NCBI RefSeq assembly: GCF_002858715.1
Contig: NZ_PJZH01000003.1
Span: 360,924-424,923, forward strand
Length of the DNA: 64,000 nt
Direction: 5' to 3'
DNA from: Chimaeribacter coloradensis
GTDB lineage: Bacteria > Pseudomonadota > Gammaproteobacteria > Enterobacterales > Enterobacteriaceae
The position numbers were made by a program, and so were the translations under genes. Position 1 is the first letter of the stretch. Every line of letters starts with the position of its first letter. The notes below the pieces were generated by a model, which had not been told where the DNA came from, did no database searches, and saw nothing but the letters and a program-made list of their open reading frames with translations. This document shows, piece by piece, positions 62,789 to 64,000 of this stretch.

Positions 62789-63544
62789 ATGTTTATCGGT
62801 ATAATTAGCCTGTTTCCCGAAATGTTCCGCGCCATCACCGATTACGGGGTAACTGGCCGGGCAGTAAAAAATGGCCTGCTGAGCGTACAGTGCTGGAGTC
62901 CGCGCGATTTCGCATACGACCGGCACCGCACCGTGGACGATCGCCCTTACGGCGGCGGCCCCGGTATGCTGATGATGGTGCAACCCTTACGGGAAGCGAT
63001 TCAGACAGCAAAAGCAGCGGCAGGCGAAGGCGCCAAGGTAATCTACCTTTCGCCTCAGGGGCGCAAACTCGATCAAGAGGGCGTGCGCGAGCTGGCAACA
63101 AACCCGAAGATGATTCTGGTGTGTGGCCGCTATGAAGGGATTGATGAACGGATCATCCAAACCGAAATTGACGAAGAATGGTCAATTGGTGATTACGTTC
63201 TCAGTGGTGGTGAGCTGCCGGCCATGACGCTGATTGACTCTGTCTCCCGGTTTATCCCGGGCGTACTGGGTCATCAGGGTTCTGCAGAAGAGGATTCTTT
63301 TGCAGATGGCCTGTTGGATTGCCCTCACTACACCCGCCCTGAAGTGTTGGAAGGCATGGAAGTTCCGCCGGTTTTACTGTCGGGCAACCATGCTCAGATA
63401 CGCCGCTGGCGTTTAAAGCAGTCGCTGGGCCGTACCTGGCTTAGAAGACCTGAACTTCTGGAAAGCCTAGCTCTGACTGACGAGCAACAGGTGTTGCTGG
63501 CCGAGTTCCAACGGGAACACCGGGCCAGTCAACCAGACTATTAA
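62789..63544 (+). CDS. trmD: TrmD, tRNA (guanine-37-N1)-methyltransferase
   Basis: Makes m1G37 in tRNAs reading CNN codons, preventing +1 frameshifts. 251 aa. SPOUT trefoil-knot motifs: [23 protein letters not shown] and [31 protein letters not shown] near residue 55. ATG 62789 ([14 protein letters not shown]) with GGGGATGGG upstream; nine earlier codons are rejected. Confidence 0.98.
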   Translation: MFIGIISLFPEMFRAITDYGVTGRAVKNGLLSVQCWSPRDFAYDRHRTVDDRPYGGGPGMLMMVQPLREAIQTAKAAAGEGAKVIYLSPQGRKLDQEGVRELATNPKMILVCGRYEGIDERIIQTEIDEEWSIGDYVLSGGELPAMTLIDSVSRFIPGVLGHQGSAEEDSFADGLLDCPHYTRPEVLEGMEVPPVLLSGNHAQIRRWRLKQSLGRTWLRRPELLESLALTDEQQVLLAEFQREHRASQPDY

Positions 63545-63591
63545 GGAAGCATCAGCGTTGGCTGATGTTCCCGATATATCAGTTTACCTAG

Positions 63592-63954
<363 letters not shown>

Positions 63955-64000
63955 GATACAGCTAACGCTGCATCCAAAAGTTAATAGAGATGAAGGGGTG

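Overview
The window is a contiguous, gene-dense stretch of a gamma-proteobacterial chromosome of the order Enterobacterales. Almost every protein is collinear with, and closely resembles, its Escherichia coli counterpart. Several neighbourhoods differ from E. coli: cysG heads cysDNC, cdaR abuts barA, rpoS and mutS are only about 275 bp apart, and luxS sits beside corB/ypjD/ffh. From memory these fit the Yersinia/Serratia side of the order (Yersiniaceae-like, GC-rich) better than E. coli; this is inference, not a database result. The window opens inside fhuA and closes just after rplS. I see no prophage, complete insertion sequence or CRISPR array.

Layout. 1-4.8 kb: ferrichrome uptake (fhuA end, fhuCDB). 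4.9-8.3 kb: hemL, clcA and erpA. 8.4-9.0 kb: a small secreted protein of unknown function behind a long, hairpin-rich, AT-rich upstream region. 9.0-15.8 kb: mtnN-btuF-yadS, dgt, degP with a sigma-E promoter, and cdaR. 15.9-25.8 kb: barA, relA, mazG, an unknown small exported protein, pyrG and eno. 26-28.7 kb: queE and queD, separated by a lower-GC insertion holding an orphan DUF2235/Tle1-like hydrolase and a probable gene remnant. 29-38 kb: assimilatory sulfate reduction (cysJIH, cysGDNC). 38-44.8 kb: ygbE, ftsB, ispD, ispF, truD, surE, pcm, nlpD, rpoS. 45-53.5 kb: mutS, pncC, recA (SOS box), recX, alaS, csrA. 53.7-54.2 kb: tRNA-Ser(GCU) and three identical tRNA-Arg(ACG). 54.7-60.2 kb: yqaBA, gshA, the sRNA MicA on the minus strand, luxS, corB, ypjD. 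60.4-64 kb: ffh and rpsP-rimM-trmD-rplS.

Functional links. The cys genes cover sulfate activation (CysDNC), PAPS reduction (CysH), sulfite reduction (CysJI) and the siroheme that CysI needs (CysG). queE and queD are two steps of 7-deazaguanine synthesis. relA, barA, rpoS, csrA and recA/recX are global regulators. degP and micA both carry sigma-E-like promoters, so two envelope-stress outputs lie in the window.

Most of the window is ordinary core genome. The parts most worth a second look are the candidate structured leader at 8.65-8.86 kb, the cluster of six GATC sites in three consecutive dyads just downstream of mutS, the DUF2235 insertion with an adjacent Met-less reading frame, the absence of rlmD between barA and relA, and a long low-complexity linker in RecX.
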